The notes: generated by a model from the sequence alone, not told the origin. A DNA stretch of 64,000 nt from Plectosphaerella cucumerina (GCA_020746995.1 JAGPXD010000002.1:1922001-1986000), one strand, 5' to 3'. Numbered from the stretch's first letter, positions 11,901 through 24,378 are shown. Numbers and translations: made by a program.

Positions 11901-14899
11901 GAGCCAGATCCTCATCAGGGTTACTGAAGATGGCCAGGAGAACGCGGACAAGTCCAGACGCCAGCAGCTCAGCACTGGTGACGCTTTCCAGGACTTCAGC
12001 GTCAAAGTAGGTGACGAGCTTTCCAAACAGCTCGGCGCCCTTCTCGGAGGTGATGGGACCGGAGGCGCTGTTCAGGTAGAAACTCTCCATGTCCTCGGCG
12101 AGCTTGGAAAGGTTTGAAAGCACTTCGAGGGCCTTCTTCTTCATAGTCTTGCCCTGCTTCTCCGTGTCGTGGGTTTCGAGGAACTTCTTAGCCACGTCGC
12201 GGATTCTTGTGCTCAGGTTGGCACCGTCTGTGAGGTAGTGAGGCGGGGCCACGTCGAGGGACATGGTAGATCCCCCAGAGCTAACGGGTGAGCCTGAGCC
12301 TTCCTCGTCATCGTGGGGAGGATCGTTCTCGTTCTCGTCTTCATTCTCGTCTTCACCGTCTTCGTCATCATCCTCGTCGGAGCCTTCGTGCTCATCATCA
12401 TCATCATCCTCGTCGTTATTGTCGTCCTCTCCATCAGATCCGGCCGCAGACGATCGGGGCTCGGCATCCGCAGCAGTGGCAGCGTTCTCCCCGGTAGGAG
12501 GGGCTTCGGCGTTCGGTGAAGCGCTCTTCTGCGGCTGGGGGATCACTTGGGTCGCAAGCTTGTTGATCTCTGAGATGACACCCTCACGGTACAGCTGGTA
12601 CCGATAAATGTCATCAAGGCGACTCAGGAGGAGTTCAGTAGCCTGCAGGCCCAGCATGACCAGTGTAGGGTGGTCTTGTTGAGAGAGGATCGATGCGAGG
12701 AATGAAGCATAGGGCACGATCTTGAGTGCTTCCGCGAGGATGCTTTCGTCAAGGTTCGAAAGCATCTTCAGCTGGGCAGTGAGTACCTTCTGTCGAACGT
12801 TGAGGTTGACCGTGCTCGAGAAGGCGTCGGTCAGCGTGGGGAAAAGAATGAGCGCGAAGCGCCGGACCTCCTCCTTGCAGCCTCCGAGAAGCTCGAGACG
12901 CTTGTCGTTTGGCGATTTGCGGACCTTGCCAGCAGATGTGGAAGAGGGCGTCACGGGTTCGGCGTTCATTTGCACAAAGTCTCCGTAAGCAGGCTCGGCG
13001 TTGCGAGGCAGGTTGGGCAGCAGCTCGCAGATGACGTTCAGGGTCTCAATGATCTGCTCACGGGGGCGGTGAATGAGGGCCTGCATGATGACGACGCTGT
13101 CGAGCTTGGAGGCGACGTCTTCGGTGCCGCTCGGTGGCGATACGCCAGTGAGGATCTGGTACAGAACCTCGACGACGTTGAGCTTGAAAAGCTCCGCAGA
13201 CAGTTGGGGACTCGACCGGGCAGTGAACGCGAGTACACGGAGGAATTGTGTGTGGATGTTGGGACCGATCAGGTTGGTAGTGCCGGGAACGAGCAGACGC
13301 AGGACAGCCTTGAGCAGATCGACGCTGACAAGTTCTTCCAGCTTGGACGGCTGGTATTTGAAGCTCTCCACGATGCCAGACACACACAGGGATGCCTGCT
13401 CAACCACGCGCTGGTCGTTGCTGCTAAGGACGTTGAGTAGCGTCGGCATGACGTCCCGGATAACAGGGAAGGAGTCCTCGGGAATGTTGCGGCAGCAATT
13501 GGCCGCTGTTGTGACGGCAGTCCTCTGGGTGCTGGTAGCGAAGAAGTCGAGGTACGACAAGCATGCGGTCAGGCCGCCTTCGCGAACGATGCTTGACGGA
13601 TATTCGGCCGAGATCTTCTCCAGAGTGCTCAGCGCCTGCTCGGCCAGATCGATGAAGGAGATCTCCAACAGCTTCTGGCACAGGACAGGCACGGCGCCGC
13701 CATAGACAACGTTGGCAACGCTCGCGGGCAGGGCCTCCATCAGGTTGGCCAGACACCTGCATGCGAGCAGCATGATCTCAGGATTCTCCTCTCCAGTGAT
13801 CTCGTTAGGCTGCATCAATGAGACGAGCTCCTTGACGAAGGAGTCTGGTGAGAAATGACCCGACAGGTTGTCCTCGTTGGACACAAGAAGGATCTCAGAG
13901 AGCTCCTGCAGGGCAATAAGCTGCATGGAAGGGTCTTCCTTCTGGCGCATGTTGGCGAGAAGCTCGCGGAGACGGGACGAGAGACCAGACATCATGCCGG
14001 TCAGGGCCCTCAGTGTATTGGACAGCCCGGCTGCGGCGCCTCCAGGTCCACCGAAAGCACTGAACGGGTCGTCCTCGTCGTCTTCCTCATCGTATCTGTC
14101 GACGTCGTCTTCGTCATGGCCCTCGCTGTCATCATCTTCGGGGTCGTGCTCGGGCGGCGGAGGGGGCGATGGAAGCTTGGCCTTCTCGCCCTCGTCGGTG
14201 CCGGTCATTGCCGTATCTGCGTCCGGAGGATTGCTGCTTGCATTCCGTTTGCTCTGTCGGCTCGAACTCGAGGGTTGGGGTGTAGAGTCTGAGGAGAATA
14301 TGCTGGTCAGCAGGGTGCTTCGAGAGCGGCAGGCCAGTTCGGACAACGGGCTTACCATCGATGAGGTTCTGGCGGGCCTTCTTGCCACGGCTAGACTTGC
14401 GGCTGGATGAGCCCGATTTAGGGTCGGCGTTCTCCACGGCAGCGAGGCCGCTGGGGATTCTAGACGGGGCGTCAGCGGGCGCCGGGTTTCTGTGCGGACG
14501 ACGGGGGCCGTACTCGGGGCTCGACATGTTCTCGAGCGACTTGCCCTTCTTACGGGGCCTCTGTGGCACTGGGACGGGAGTCTGCGTCACAGGTGGGGCA
14601 GCCTTTCCGGCGTCGGTCTTCTGTCTCTTTGATCGTCGGGACGACGTTGGGGTCGGCTGGGAGGCGGGCTGGCTCGGGCTGGCCTGGGCAGCGACGGCGG
14701 CGGCCTTTCTCTTCCTCGCAGGCGCGGGCGGGTTCTTGGGAGCGTCGGGAGGGCTGTTGTCGGTCGGTGGAGGTGCGTTCGGGGAGGATGCGGTGCCGGG
14801 AGCCGGACCGGTAGATGCCGCCAAGTTCGCGGCCTGTCGGGCTGATGACCTAGTGACCCTGGGGGACGTGAGCGGCTGTTCTGTGTTTCGTCTCGGCAT
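8909..14899 (-). CDS. ufd4: HECT-type E3 ubiquitin ligase Ufd4/TRIP12
   Basis: On the minus strand the exons are 14899-14356, 14288-9363, 9312-9163 and 9105-8909, giving 1,938 aa. Introns are 67, 50 and 57 bp, all GT-AG and in phase. The N-terminus (MPRRNTEQPLTSPRVTRSS) is basic and disordered. An armadillo/HEAT-like region follows (about 300-800), with GMMSGLSSRLRELLANMRQ and LQELSEILLVSNEDNLSGHF as in TRIP12/Ufd4. A long Asp/Glu tract sits near 830-880. The HECT domain fills the last 370 residues. The catalytic Cys is C1905 in LPSVMTCVNYLKLPDY, and the protein ends in the usual GQGAFHLS. Ufd4 adds ubiquitin chains to ubiquitin-fusion and N-degron substrates. The acidic tract and Ser-rich stretches suggest nuclear function, which is inferred. 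The C-terminal exons were recovered by splicing, because the large second exon alone lacks the active site. Confidence 0.93.
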
Positions 14900-16949
14900 G
14901 GCGAAGAAAAAGTGTGCGACGATCTGTGGGTGTTGCAACCACTACGCGGGCTCGTCGCCGCTCAAATCCCAAGCTGGTTGAGCCGGGGACCCATGGAGGT
15001 GGGAAGCAGGACGATGAGACCCTTGGTCTCGCCTGGTAGGGAAAGTAAGGTGCAGTGGAAAGAGGCGAGCGAAAGGGCAGTTGGAGGTGGTGAGTAGGTA
15101 GGGTGCAGGAGGAGGCGGCGGCGGAATGAGGAAGAACCGTCGCAGGTGTTTGGAGGGGAGCGATCGGTAAGTGAGGTGAAGGTGGAATTTTGGGGGCCTG
15201 CAACGGTGCCTAGGAGGCTCGGTTTGGGCGGTGACCGACGGCGCAAGGTTCAAGGAAAGTTGATGTGTCGGTTGGTGGTGCAGCGCTGGGGTCAGGTACG
15301 AGGCGAGTGGAGGGGAAGGCTGCAGCGTCCGAGGCAGGAGGGTGTAAAGTGGGTAATGGGGCGGCGGTAGCTTCCCCCCCTCAAAAGGCAGCCCGGCGTG
15401 GAAGGAGCATCCCACTCGCCCGGGGCAGCTTGCCCGAGGATCACTCAGAGGCAGGAGCTTTGGGACAGAATCACACCTGCTTGCAAAGCAAGTGGGCTCC
15501 TTCTTCAGATGCCCGCCGTCTTTGTGGGGTTTGCGGTGTCTTTCTCCCCAACACCATGCTCTGACAGCAACCACCATCTCGAACACCCGGAAGGCTCACA
15601 GCTCTTCCTCGGTGCTATGCACACCAAGGCTTCCAAGCTGGATCCAACTCGAACCAGAGAAGCAGTCCTCGTACTCCGGAAGAATGCAAGGAGCGCGGGG
15701 GGACTGGAGCGGACAAACTCGACGGGCGCGGGGTCCTGATAAGGGGAATGAAGCACAAGGAAGCAAGAGAGACCTACCTCTGGGACGGCGAGGCGGAGCT
15801 GTGACGGCTGGCGCTGCCTTCAGCTGGATCTCTGGGGTATGGCGAGGGTGGTGTTGTCGTCGTCAAGGAAGCCTCCCCTCTGGTCGCTGGAGTCGGCTGG
15901 TGATGGTGCACTGTCGGATCGTGGTCGGCTACCGATCGGGAGCGCGGGCTTGCAAGTGCTGTTCGTTCTGCCATGGATTACGCCATCAGGCAACGACAGC
16001 GGTAGCTGGCTACGGGAGCAGACGCTGGGTCTTTCGGATTTCTCCTCGCTATTTCTGGGCGGTATCCCTTGGTTACAGGGTGATGGACGCGGGTCTGTTC
16101 GATTGATCCCCAGCAGGCTCGCAGGGGGTATCTCGTCGGGTTCGGGGCGGTACGGTGTCGGCGGCGCTGAGTGTTTGTCGGCTGCTCAGTCTTTCAAGAG
16201 GCGGTTGGTCGTGTCGTCGAGTGTTCGTGTTGATGAGGCTTTGGATATGTCTTGGTTGGTTCGTCGGGGGGACGTTATCGTCGAAGTCCCTGGTGATGTC
16301 GATGGGAGGGAAAGGATCGCTCGTGTGGGAGACGGGATGTGACCGGGGGGCGGCAGACGAACGAACGGCCAACGACAGATTACCAGCGTGCGCTGTCATC
16401 CTGACCCCGAGCTTGTACAGGTACATGGGCCCCTTGGCCTGTGTGTCGGGGGTCGACAGCGCATCGCCGTGGACAAAACCCGCTTCCTCCCCCACCCCGC
16501 TGAGCTCCAACGCGGACTCACGGTAACACCGCCCTCTGCATCCAAACATCTGACACGACCGGTCGGCCGAGAGGCCCATCCAAGCGTCCGCCCTGCAGAT
16601 TTTTTGCCTGGGTCGGAGTCAAGCCCACACGACCATCTCTCCCTCCGAAATATGCACCCTGAGCCTGCTTGACGGAGCCCGCCAGCCAGCCTAACTCCCT
16701 CGGGGACTCTCCGCCTTGTACCTGATACATGCCCGCAGCCTTGGCGTGTTACTCGCAGCGTGGTTACTGACGACATGTCCCCACCAGATTCCGACTGTGA
16801 CTGCGCTAGAAGAGCCTAGGACTCCGGCAAGACCCGCCGTCTTCGGCGTCGGAGCGGAGCCTCATTCACAATGCCTGGCATTTCGGGGGCAGTTTTCGAT
16901 TGCCTACGAAGAACGCAGAACATGCTCTATTTGCTTCTACTTCTACTGC
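14900..16949. other. Long intergenic region upstream of ufd4
   Basis: About 2 kb with no supported gene. Open frames exist on both strands, including 15492-16106 (+) and 14942-15586 (-), but they lack motifs and are probably chance. The part next to 14900 is pyrimidine-rich on the minus strand and should be the ufd4 leader and promoter. The right end holds the 3' end of the E1-alpha gene. Confidence 0.45.
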
Positions 16950-18364
16950 TCATGGCTTCAAGCTGTCCAGGCCGCCCTCGAATTCGCTCCAGTCATATTC
17001 GTCGGGGTACTTCTCCAAATGCTGCTTGAGCTGGGCCATCTGCTTCTTGAGATCCGGTGTCAGCTCCTCGTACACATCCTCGAACATGGACCGGATGGGT
17101 GGCTTGCTGCCCCCCTCGGCCTCGCGGAAGGCCTTGAGGATCTCGCTGCGCATGGCGTCGCGGCACTGCTTCTCGGCGGCATCGTCCCAGATGCCCTTGG
17201 CCTCCATCCACTTGCGCAGGCGCGTGATGGGGTTGTCCCGCCGCTTCCAGTCCTCGACCTCGACGCGGGCGCGGTAGGCGAACGAGTCGTCCGACGTGCT
17301 GTGGTGGCTGACGCGGTAGGTCATGGCCTCGATGAGGACAGGGCGACCGCCGTTCTCGAGGGCCATGGCGCGGGCTCGCTTGGTTGCCTCGCGGACGGCC
17401 CAGAAGTCGTTGCCGTCGACACGGATCGTGTCGATGCCGTAGCCGATGCCGCGACTGGCGATACCGTCGCCGCGGTACTGCTCCAGCGTCGGCGTTGAGA
17501 TGGCATAGCCGTTGTTACGGCAGATGAAGATGACGGGGCACGACCGCGTCGCGGCCATGTTGAGTGCAGCGTGGAAATCACCCTCGCTCGCAGCGCCCTC
17601 GCCAAAGTAGGTCGCCACGACCCGCGCGGGGATGGTCTGGTCTTGGAGCCTCTGCATCTTCAGGGCGTAGGCCGCTCCCGATGCCTGTGGCAACTGGGTC
17701 GCCAGCGGGGACGAGATGGTGTGCTATCGGTCGTTAGTCCGGGGATGCCGGTTCACGAGTGGAGACGGTGGTCACTCACCACGTTCAGCTCCTTGCTACC
17801 GTAGTGCACCGGCATGTTCCTGCCACGGCCCGGGTCCTTCGAATTGGCGAACAGCTGGTTCATGAAGTCGGCAGAGGTAAATCCTCGCTGTCTGAAGACG
17901 CCCTGCTCGCGGTACTGGCAGAAGATCACGTCTTCGGGCGTCAGGACACTGGCAGAGCCAATGCTCAGGGCTTCCTCGCCTGCAGACACCATGTAGAAGC
18001 TGACCCGGCCTTGCCTCTGAGCATCGAACATTATCAGGTCCATGATGGAGATGAAGACCATGTCCTTGTACAGCTTCGTGATCTCCTCATCGCTCAGGTC
18101 CGGCTTGAACGACTCGTCGACGACGATGCCATCCTGGTCGACGACTCGATATGTCGGGAGTGTGGGGTAGTCGGATGGCGTCTCGTACTTGAGATTGTGT
18201 GTGAAGGCGCTCTTCACGGCGCCAGGGAAGTTGACGTGCTGCGCATTCGGTCTCTGGGAGAGGCTGCCCGCTGCCCGTGACGGCACCGCGCGGAGAGCGG
18301 ATGGGGAGGACCGGGGAATGCAGACCTGGCGGAGGTGCGCCGGCCGGATGACTCTTGACTTCAT
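16950..18364 (-). CDS. Branched-chain 2-oxoacid dehydrogenase E1 alpha subunit
   Basis: Exons 18364-17780 and 17723-16950 (452 aa) flank a 56-bp intron, and joining them restores YGSKELNVHTISSPLATQL. The thiamine-diphosphate site is visible as GEGAASEGDFHAALNMAA ending in NN (GDG-type motif). The regulatory loop SHHSTSDDSFAYR matches the phosphorylated loop of mammalian E1-alpha. The N-terminal 60 residues are Arg/Ser-rich with few acids, as in a mitochondrial presequence. The enzyme decarboxylates 2-oxo acids from Leu, Ile and Val with the beta subunit, feeding the E2/E3 complex in the matrix. The loop suggests control by a BCKD kinase. Pyruvate dehydrogenase E1-alpha is the alternative, but the KELN..HTISSPLATQ segment and the SHHSTSDDS loop fit the branched-chain form. 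Confidence 0.92.
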
Positions 18365-19098
18365 GTTGTGTATGGAATCGTACGTGGTCTGTATGAGGCT
18401 GATTGGAATACACAGAGTATGCTGGAAATCAGTTCGAAATGGGCGGGAGTATGCAAGGTAATGGGGAGAAGGAGGAGTTGGAATTGGGCCGTTTCCTCCC
18501 TCCGAGTCCCCAATGCCTCGGGGCAGCACACGTCAGTTTGAGCCGACAGAAAGCGAGGGGCGCGAGCGGGCATGGTGGGGCCGCCGAGAGTGTGGGGGAG
18601 ACCAGGCCAACCCGGCACCACCAACCCCTGGTGCACCGATGGCGGGGGGCAACATCGCGGGGGATCAGAGACAAGGGAGTAGAACGCGATGGAGTCACGA
18701 GGGTCTATGTGTATCATGACTCTGTGGTCGTGGTGACGGGCATCGAGTGGTGAAACCCGTCGACGGCACAACGGTAGAGGCTGAAATAGTTTGTGGCGGT
18801 GCTTGGTTGTTGTGTTCCCGAGTCACGATGACAGCGACCCCGGGTTTGGCACGAACAGCTGTGGTGAATTTTTCCTGAGAATTGAGAAGAACCCACTGCG
18901 AACCATTGGCCAGAATTGAAAAAAAGCAGTATTCGTTTGCGCACCTACCTGCCTTTGCAACCCTCCGCAACCCCACCCCTTGCGGTCCTGTTTCCTACCT
19001 ACCTACCAGCCAATCCTTCTCAACTTTCAACTGAAAACCACCCCAAATCACCATAACCACTCTGCTGGTCCTTTGACTGCCTACTTTTCAACGTCAAG
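18365..19098. other. Divergent promoter region
   Basis: This 734-bp region lies between the minus-strand E1-alpha gene and the plus-strand small membrane-protein gene. No gene is seen. The right 130 bp are rich in C, A and T and end in CAAG just before the ATG at 19099, as in a fungal leader. Confidence 0.45.
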
Positions 19099-19269
19099 AT
19101 GCCTCCCGCCGGTGAAATTGCACTCGTCATCATCATTGTTCTCATCTGTGTCGCCGCTGTTGCCTACGTGGGCTATATGCAGGTCGGCAACTTCGTCAAC
19201 GTACTCACAAACTACCGCCGCGCCAAGGCTGAGAAGCGCAAGAGGACCGAGGTCGAGATCTCCGTCTAA
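19099..19269 (+). CDS. 56-residue single-span membrane protein
   Basis: An uninterrupted 57-codon frame has an ATG in good context (CAAGATG). It begins MPPAGEIALVIIIVLICVAA and encodes one hydrophobic segment at about residues 6-26, with YVGYMQVGNFVNVL following. A basic tail contains RRAKAEKRKR, then the acidic end TEVEISV. Third positions are strongly C-biased (GTC, ATC, CTC), like the neighbouring genes. That favours a real coding sequence, although it is shorter than usual gene-calling limits. The charge pattern suggests the basic tail faces the cytosol. I do not recognise the family. A GTACGT directly after the stop (from 19271) could be the donor of a 3'-UTR intron or of an alternative end. 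Coq5 lies 285 bp downstream on the same strand. Confidence 0.65.
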   Translation: MPPAGEIALVIIIVLICVAAVAYVGYMQVGNFVNVLTNYRRAKAEKRKRTEVEISV

Positions 19270-19554
19270 GGTACGTCTCTCAGGATTGATAGAAGTCTTC
19301 CAAAGAAACATCTTCATCTTCAAGTCAACCTGGATTCAAGGTGTGGCTAGATCCAATCGGAGACACCCCTGGTCTCAATCGACGACGACACCAGCCACAC
19401 GCGACAGTCCAGTCAAGACCCATAATTATTTCTGGAAGCTCGTCTTCGATCGTCTGCTCACTCTGGATCGCAGATCGCTTCCGACATCCACATACCCAGT
19501 GCCTCTGGCTTGCGACGTGACCCCTCGACACTCCTCACCCTCGTCGCATCCGCA

Positions 19555-20565
19555 ATGCCCATGCACCGAACGCTCCGGCCGGCCGCCGCCGGCGCAAGAT
19601 CTCTCGCCCGCCTGGCGGCGCAAAACCCTTCCGTCGCCAGGTCCTTCTCCGTCTCCTCCCGATGCTGCGACAGCAAGCCCTCCTCCTCATCTTCTACGAC
19701 ATCCAAGACGACACACTTTGGTTTCGAGACGGTCCTCGAGTCTGAAAAGGAGGAACGTGTCGCAGGTGTCTTCCACAATGTCGCCAACTCCTATGACCTT
19801 ATGAACGACCTGATGTCTTTTGGCTGGCACAGGGTCTGGAAGTACGTCTCAGACTGCCGCTTTCCCCCCCTCGTCACCGCAAAGCTGACCTAGACCGCCC
19901 ATAGGGATCAGTTTGTTTCTTCTCTGGCACCAGGCCTCTCGACATCCAACCCGGGCGCTCCCCAAAGGCTCCTCGACATCGCTGGCGGCACCGGCGACAT
20001 TGCTTTCCGTCTGCTCGCGGCCGCTGACCGCGCCTCCCCTTCCCCCAACATCCACGTCACCATTTCCGATATCAACCCCTCCATGCTCGCTGTCGGCCGC
20101 GACCGCTCTCTCGCCCTCCCCGCACACCACCAGGCCGCCATCTCCTTCCTCGAGGCCAACGCCGAGATCCTTCCCGCCTCGGTCAAGGACAACTCTATCG
20201 ACCTCTACACTGTTGCCTTTGGCATCCGCAACTTCACAAATATCCGGGCCGCCATCCGCGAGGCCCACCGCGTCCTGAAGCCGGGCGGTGTCTTCGCCTG
20301 TCTCGAATTCAGCAAGGCCGACCACCACCCCGTCTTCAACGCCATCTACAAGCGCTGGAGCTTTAGCGGCATCCCTCTCATCGGCCAGCTCGCCGTGGGT
20401 GATCGCGACAGCTATCAGTATCTTGTCGAGAGCATCGAGCGTTTCCCCAGCCAGGAGGAGTTCAGGGATATGATTGTCGAGGCCGGGTTCGAGGTTGCTG
20501 GTGATGGCTACGAGAACCTGACCGGTGGCGTTGCCGCCATCCACAAGGGCGTCAAGCCGCTGTAA
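19555..20565 (+). CDS. coq5: Coq5, 2-methoxy-6-polyprenyl-1,4-benzoquinol methylase
   Basis: Exons 19555-19841 and 19905-20565 (315 aa) are split by a 63-bp intron. This is the C-methyltransferase of ubiquinone synthesis (UbiE/Coq5 family), working in the CoQ synthome on the matrix side of the inner membrane. It shows SAM motif I in [16 protein letters not shown], a late motif in [16 protein letters not shown], and the family signatures [18 protein letters not shown] and [11 protein letters not shown]. The first 45 residues are rich in Arg, Ala and Ser without acids ([20 protein letters not shown]), as in a mitochondrial targeting sequence. An in-frame ATG at 19510 would add 15 residues. I chose 19555 because targeting features start there, but the upstream start cannot be excluded. 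Confidence 0.92.
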
Positions 20566-22048
20566 ACATGTCGGAGGGAGAAATGCTGCCTGTACGAGAT
20601 TTGTATCAACACGGAATAGAGGATCGTGGTCATGGCTGAGACCAGCGCTGAGTGTGCCACATGTGGCAGTCGGCCCCTTTGTAAACTACCTTACGAAATA
20701 GAGGCTGGAGGCTCTTCTGGGCATTACTTTGGTCTGGTCTCATTCTGTACGACACCACGCCAATCTGGCCACTAATCTTCCATTGACTGATGACTGATGT
20801 CACAGACGGGTGTTTGAACATAGTCCCCACCATTCCCTGGTCAGTCAACCCAGCGGATCACTTGTTCCTGGTCTTGCCTCTTTTCACGAGACCCGCGGAT
20901 TGGTGCTGTCAGGCAAAATCGCCGGGGGCTTGGGTCAAGCCTCAGGTTTCGGATCATCGTGCCTGGATGGAAACGTCGGCTGTACCAAAGAAGGAAAGTC
21001 CCTGCAAGCAGATCAACCTAGGCCACACGTTCCGTTCCGGGCTACAGCCTGAAGTTATAGGGATCAAGGGCTTTGTCGTCCTACCCTTGTGGGCGCTCAG
21101 GACCAGCCTGACATGATGAGACATGAGAGATGACACAACGTATCACCCCACACCAAGCTGTAAGGCTGGGTTTCAGTTGCTGTCATGATCCTCAGTAGCA
21201 CAAGATGGGCATCAGTGCAATGACTTGACGTCTGGGACCAAGAGATCACCCCCAAGTGCTTAGTCAGTGACATTCCCAGACACAACTCAGTTTGGAAAAC
21301 GAGATGCTGGGCGATCCAACGCTGGGGATGCAGCGGGAGGGTGCTTCTACATTCCAGTTGGAGGCGCAGCTACTGACTACCTTGTCTGTCTAGACACCTT
21401 CAAACTGTCATCTCGCGTCCACTGGCATTTGCCTGTAGAGGCATGATCGATGGTATCAGCCGGGAGTCACAGTAAAGCACAGCCATGCTATGAAGATGCA
21501 CTGGAGTGACATCTGAAGAGATTCGAGAAACAGACAACAACAATCTATCGTGATGAAAGTGAAGTGCCTGCCTCATGCCTGCCCGCCTCCTGCCTAGCAG
21601 CGCTTACATCAGCAAGCCCCTCGTCGCCGCCCGGGCTGAGGGTGTCATGGAGCTAGGCCTAATCGGGAAAGCTACCTCTGAAGCCACGCGCCAATTCGCT
21701 AGGTGCTTCCCCCCAGGTCTACAGCCAGGGGGTTCCTTCAACTTTTGCCTGAGAAGCCTCCAGCAAAAATATCACCAGCCTCACGCATCTCCTCGCGCGG
21801 CCTTCACTTCCATCACGTCGCAAACGACCCCATCGTTCTTGCCGCTTGTTCTTCTATCTCCGTTGATACCCCAGCCTACCCTACCTCCGGCGCGGCGATT
21901 CGAGCTCCCACCACGGTGTCCATACAACCGCCTCCACCCACCCCGACCCGACTCCTCCTCTAATCGGCTCGATCGATCCCCCAACAACAGGCGACCTTAC
22001 ATCCATCAAAAATATTGACTTGCCGCCAGTATTCTTTCTGATACGAGC
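20566..22048. other. Intergenic upstream of the DUF2433 gene
   Basis: About 1.5 kb without a supported gene or tRNA. The left part should be the coq5 3' end. The right 300 bp are CT-rich with many CCTCC and CCACC runs, as in the leader of the next gene. Confidence 0.45.
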
Positions 22049-24378
22049 ATGGCCGCGGTAAGTCACACATCTGCTTCCATGATGCGCGCGCACGTGCGAC
22101 TGCGCCGGCCTGTGTTGTGCGGTCACCACTACATTGGCGGCTGGAGCTCTGTGTTTGCCCGACCTCGCGACCCGTCCCTCAGCCCGAACCTCCTCCCTCT
22201 CGAAGCACCCGACCGACGTCCGACAATCACAGCGACCAACACACCCGAGCTGCGCGCGCATCAATACCTTTACCCACAGTTGCTGACCCAACAAAAATAG
22301 TACAACAACCAGGGCTACCTGCCGAATGGCGCTCACGGCGCTGCCCCTCTCCTACCCAACCAAGGACGTGTTATCGAGACTGGTCCCATCAGAGTCCTCT
22401 GCATCGCCGACGTCCGAGGTACGACGAAACATTCGTGGTGAACCCGCCACGCTCGGAAGATCCCAACTGACTGGGATTAGGCAACCTGAACTCTCTGAAC
22501 GACCTCGCCCGACAGGCCAACGCTCAGCACATCATCCACACCGGCGACTTTGGATTCTACGACGACACATCTCTCGAGAGGATTGCCGAGAAGTAAGAAT
22601 ACTGCACCCAGCACTGCAGCCGAAACATATGCTGATACTTGCGAAGGACTCTTAAGCATGTCGCTCAGTACTCCCCCCTCATCTCAGAGCCCGTCAAGAA
22701 GGCGATCCAGTCAGGCGGTCCCGGCTCCGTCAAGAGCCGCTTCCCTCCTCACGAACTTCCTCTCTCCGAACTCTCCCGCCTCATCAGCGGTGAGATCAAG
22801 CTCAACGTTCCCGTGTATACCGTGTGGGGCGCTTGCGAGGACGTGAGGGTTCTTGAGAAGTTCCGGTCTGGCGAGTACAAGGTTCACAACCTGCACATCA
22901 TCGATGAGGCTCGGTCGATGCTCCTCGAGATCGGTGGAGTGAAGCTCCGCCTGCTTGGCCTGGGCGGCGCCGTGGTCATGCACAAGCTGTTCGACAACGG
23001 CGAGGGAAGGACCACCATCGCCGGTGGCCAAGGCACCATGTGGACGACCCTCCTCCAGATGGGCGAGCTCGTCGACACTGCTCACCGCGTCTACGACCCT
23101 ACCGAGACCCGTGTCTTCATCACCCACGCCTCGCCCGCCCGCGAGGGTATCCTGAACCAGCTCTCCGTCACTCTCAAGGCTGACTTCTCCATCTCCGCCG
23201 GTCTGCACTTCCGTTACGGTAGCTCCTACAACGAGTTCAGTGTCAACCCCACCCTGGATCACTACCGCGGCAAGCTCGCCGCCTCCAAGGCCTCCTTCAA
23301 CGACGTCTGGGAGACGGTCAAGGCCGAGGTCGAACCCGCCATTGCGCAGAACGAGGGCCAGCAGAACCTGCTTAAGAACGCTCTGCAGCTCGTTGAGAAG
23401 ATGCCCACAACCGCCGCCGGCGGCAACCCCTTCGGTGGCCCCACCCAGGGCCAGGGCCAGGCACAGCTTGGCCAGATCGACGAGAGCGCGTTCAAGAACA
23501 TGTGGAACTTCAACCTTGCTGACGCTGCTTTCGGCTGGCTGGTCCTCGAGATCCAGGACGGTCGCATCGGCACAGAGATGAGGGCTCAGGGATTCAACTT
23601 CTCGCACAGAGGCGCCAAGCAGCAGCCTGCCAGCATTCCTCCTCCCTCTGCCCAGGCACCCGCCCCTGTCGCCGTCCCTACCCCGGCGCCCCCTCCCGCT
23701 GCCGCCCGGCAACCGGCCCAGGCCAAGGCTGCTGCGCCCTCGCAAGCTGCCCAGCAGAAGCCCGGCACGCCCCAGCCCGCCGCTCCTGCCACTGGCAGGG
23801 ACTCTGAGAAGTCTGGCGCCGCTGGAACCAACGGCTCGGCCAACGGACCCGAGCCTACCTCTTCGCCTGCTCCTAGGACGCCCGCCCAGGACATCATCGG
23901 TTTGTTCATTATGAATGTCAACACCGAGGGTGACGCGAAGGAGCTCTTCCAGCCTGAGTACCGGGCCAAGATTACCAAGGTCGAGAAATGGGGCGGCTCC
24001 AACAAGGTGGTTCAGTTCGCCACCACCGACGACAGGGACGCCGCTCTCGCCAGCCTGCCCGACGACCTCAAGACCCGCACCCAGGAGGACCGATCTCGAC
24101 CCCTCGTCAAGACCTTCATCCACCGCGAGACGACCTTCAAGGCTAGGGGTGGTGCCGGTACCTGGGGTAGCAGCCGTGGCGGTGCCAACTCGGCGAACAC
24201 GGGCAGCGGCTACCGTAGCGCGGGAGGCGCCAGTGATTCGGAGAGCAACCGTCGCGGAGGACGTGGCGGCCGCGGAGGCCGCGGAGGACGTGGTGGCGAG
24301 CGTGGACGGGGACGGGGTGGTCTGAAGAGCGAGGGCGGCGCTTCGCCTGCTCCCGCCGCGGCGACGCCTGCCGACTAG
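22049..24378 (+). CDS. DUF2433-type, metallophosphoesterase-like protein with RGG tail
   Basis: Four exons: 22049-22057, 22301-22418, 22481-22592 and 22647-24378 (656 aa), with introns of 243, 62 and 54 bp. The first exon codes only for Met-Ala-Ala. The core (about 30-330) resembles the calcineurin-like phosphoesterase fold: IRVLCIADVRGNLNSLN, IIHTGDFGFYDD, VYTVWGACED, RVFITHASPAREG and LHFRYGSS fall at the places of the metal motifs. Several ligands differ (see findings), as I recall for the fungal DUF2433 family. A Pro/Ala/Gln-rich linker (about 400-470) is followed by an RRM-like segment (IIGLFIMNVNTEGDAKELF, then VVQFATTDDRDAAL) and an RGG/GRG C-terminus. RNA binding is plausible from that architecture. 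The function is unknown. Confidence 0.8.

Noticed and set aside
12263..12607. Ser-rich plus-strand frame
   Set aside because: It is the complement of the Asp/Glu tract of Ufd4 (GAN codons give TCN on the other strand).
16716..17498. Plus-strand frame of 260 codons opposite the E1-alpha gene
   Set aside because: It is antisense to conserved E1-alpha sequence, without domains, and its composition is explained by the complementary strand.
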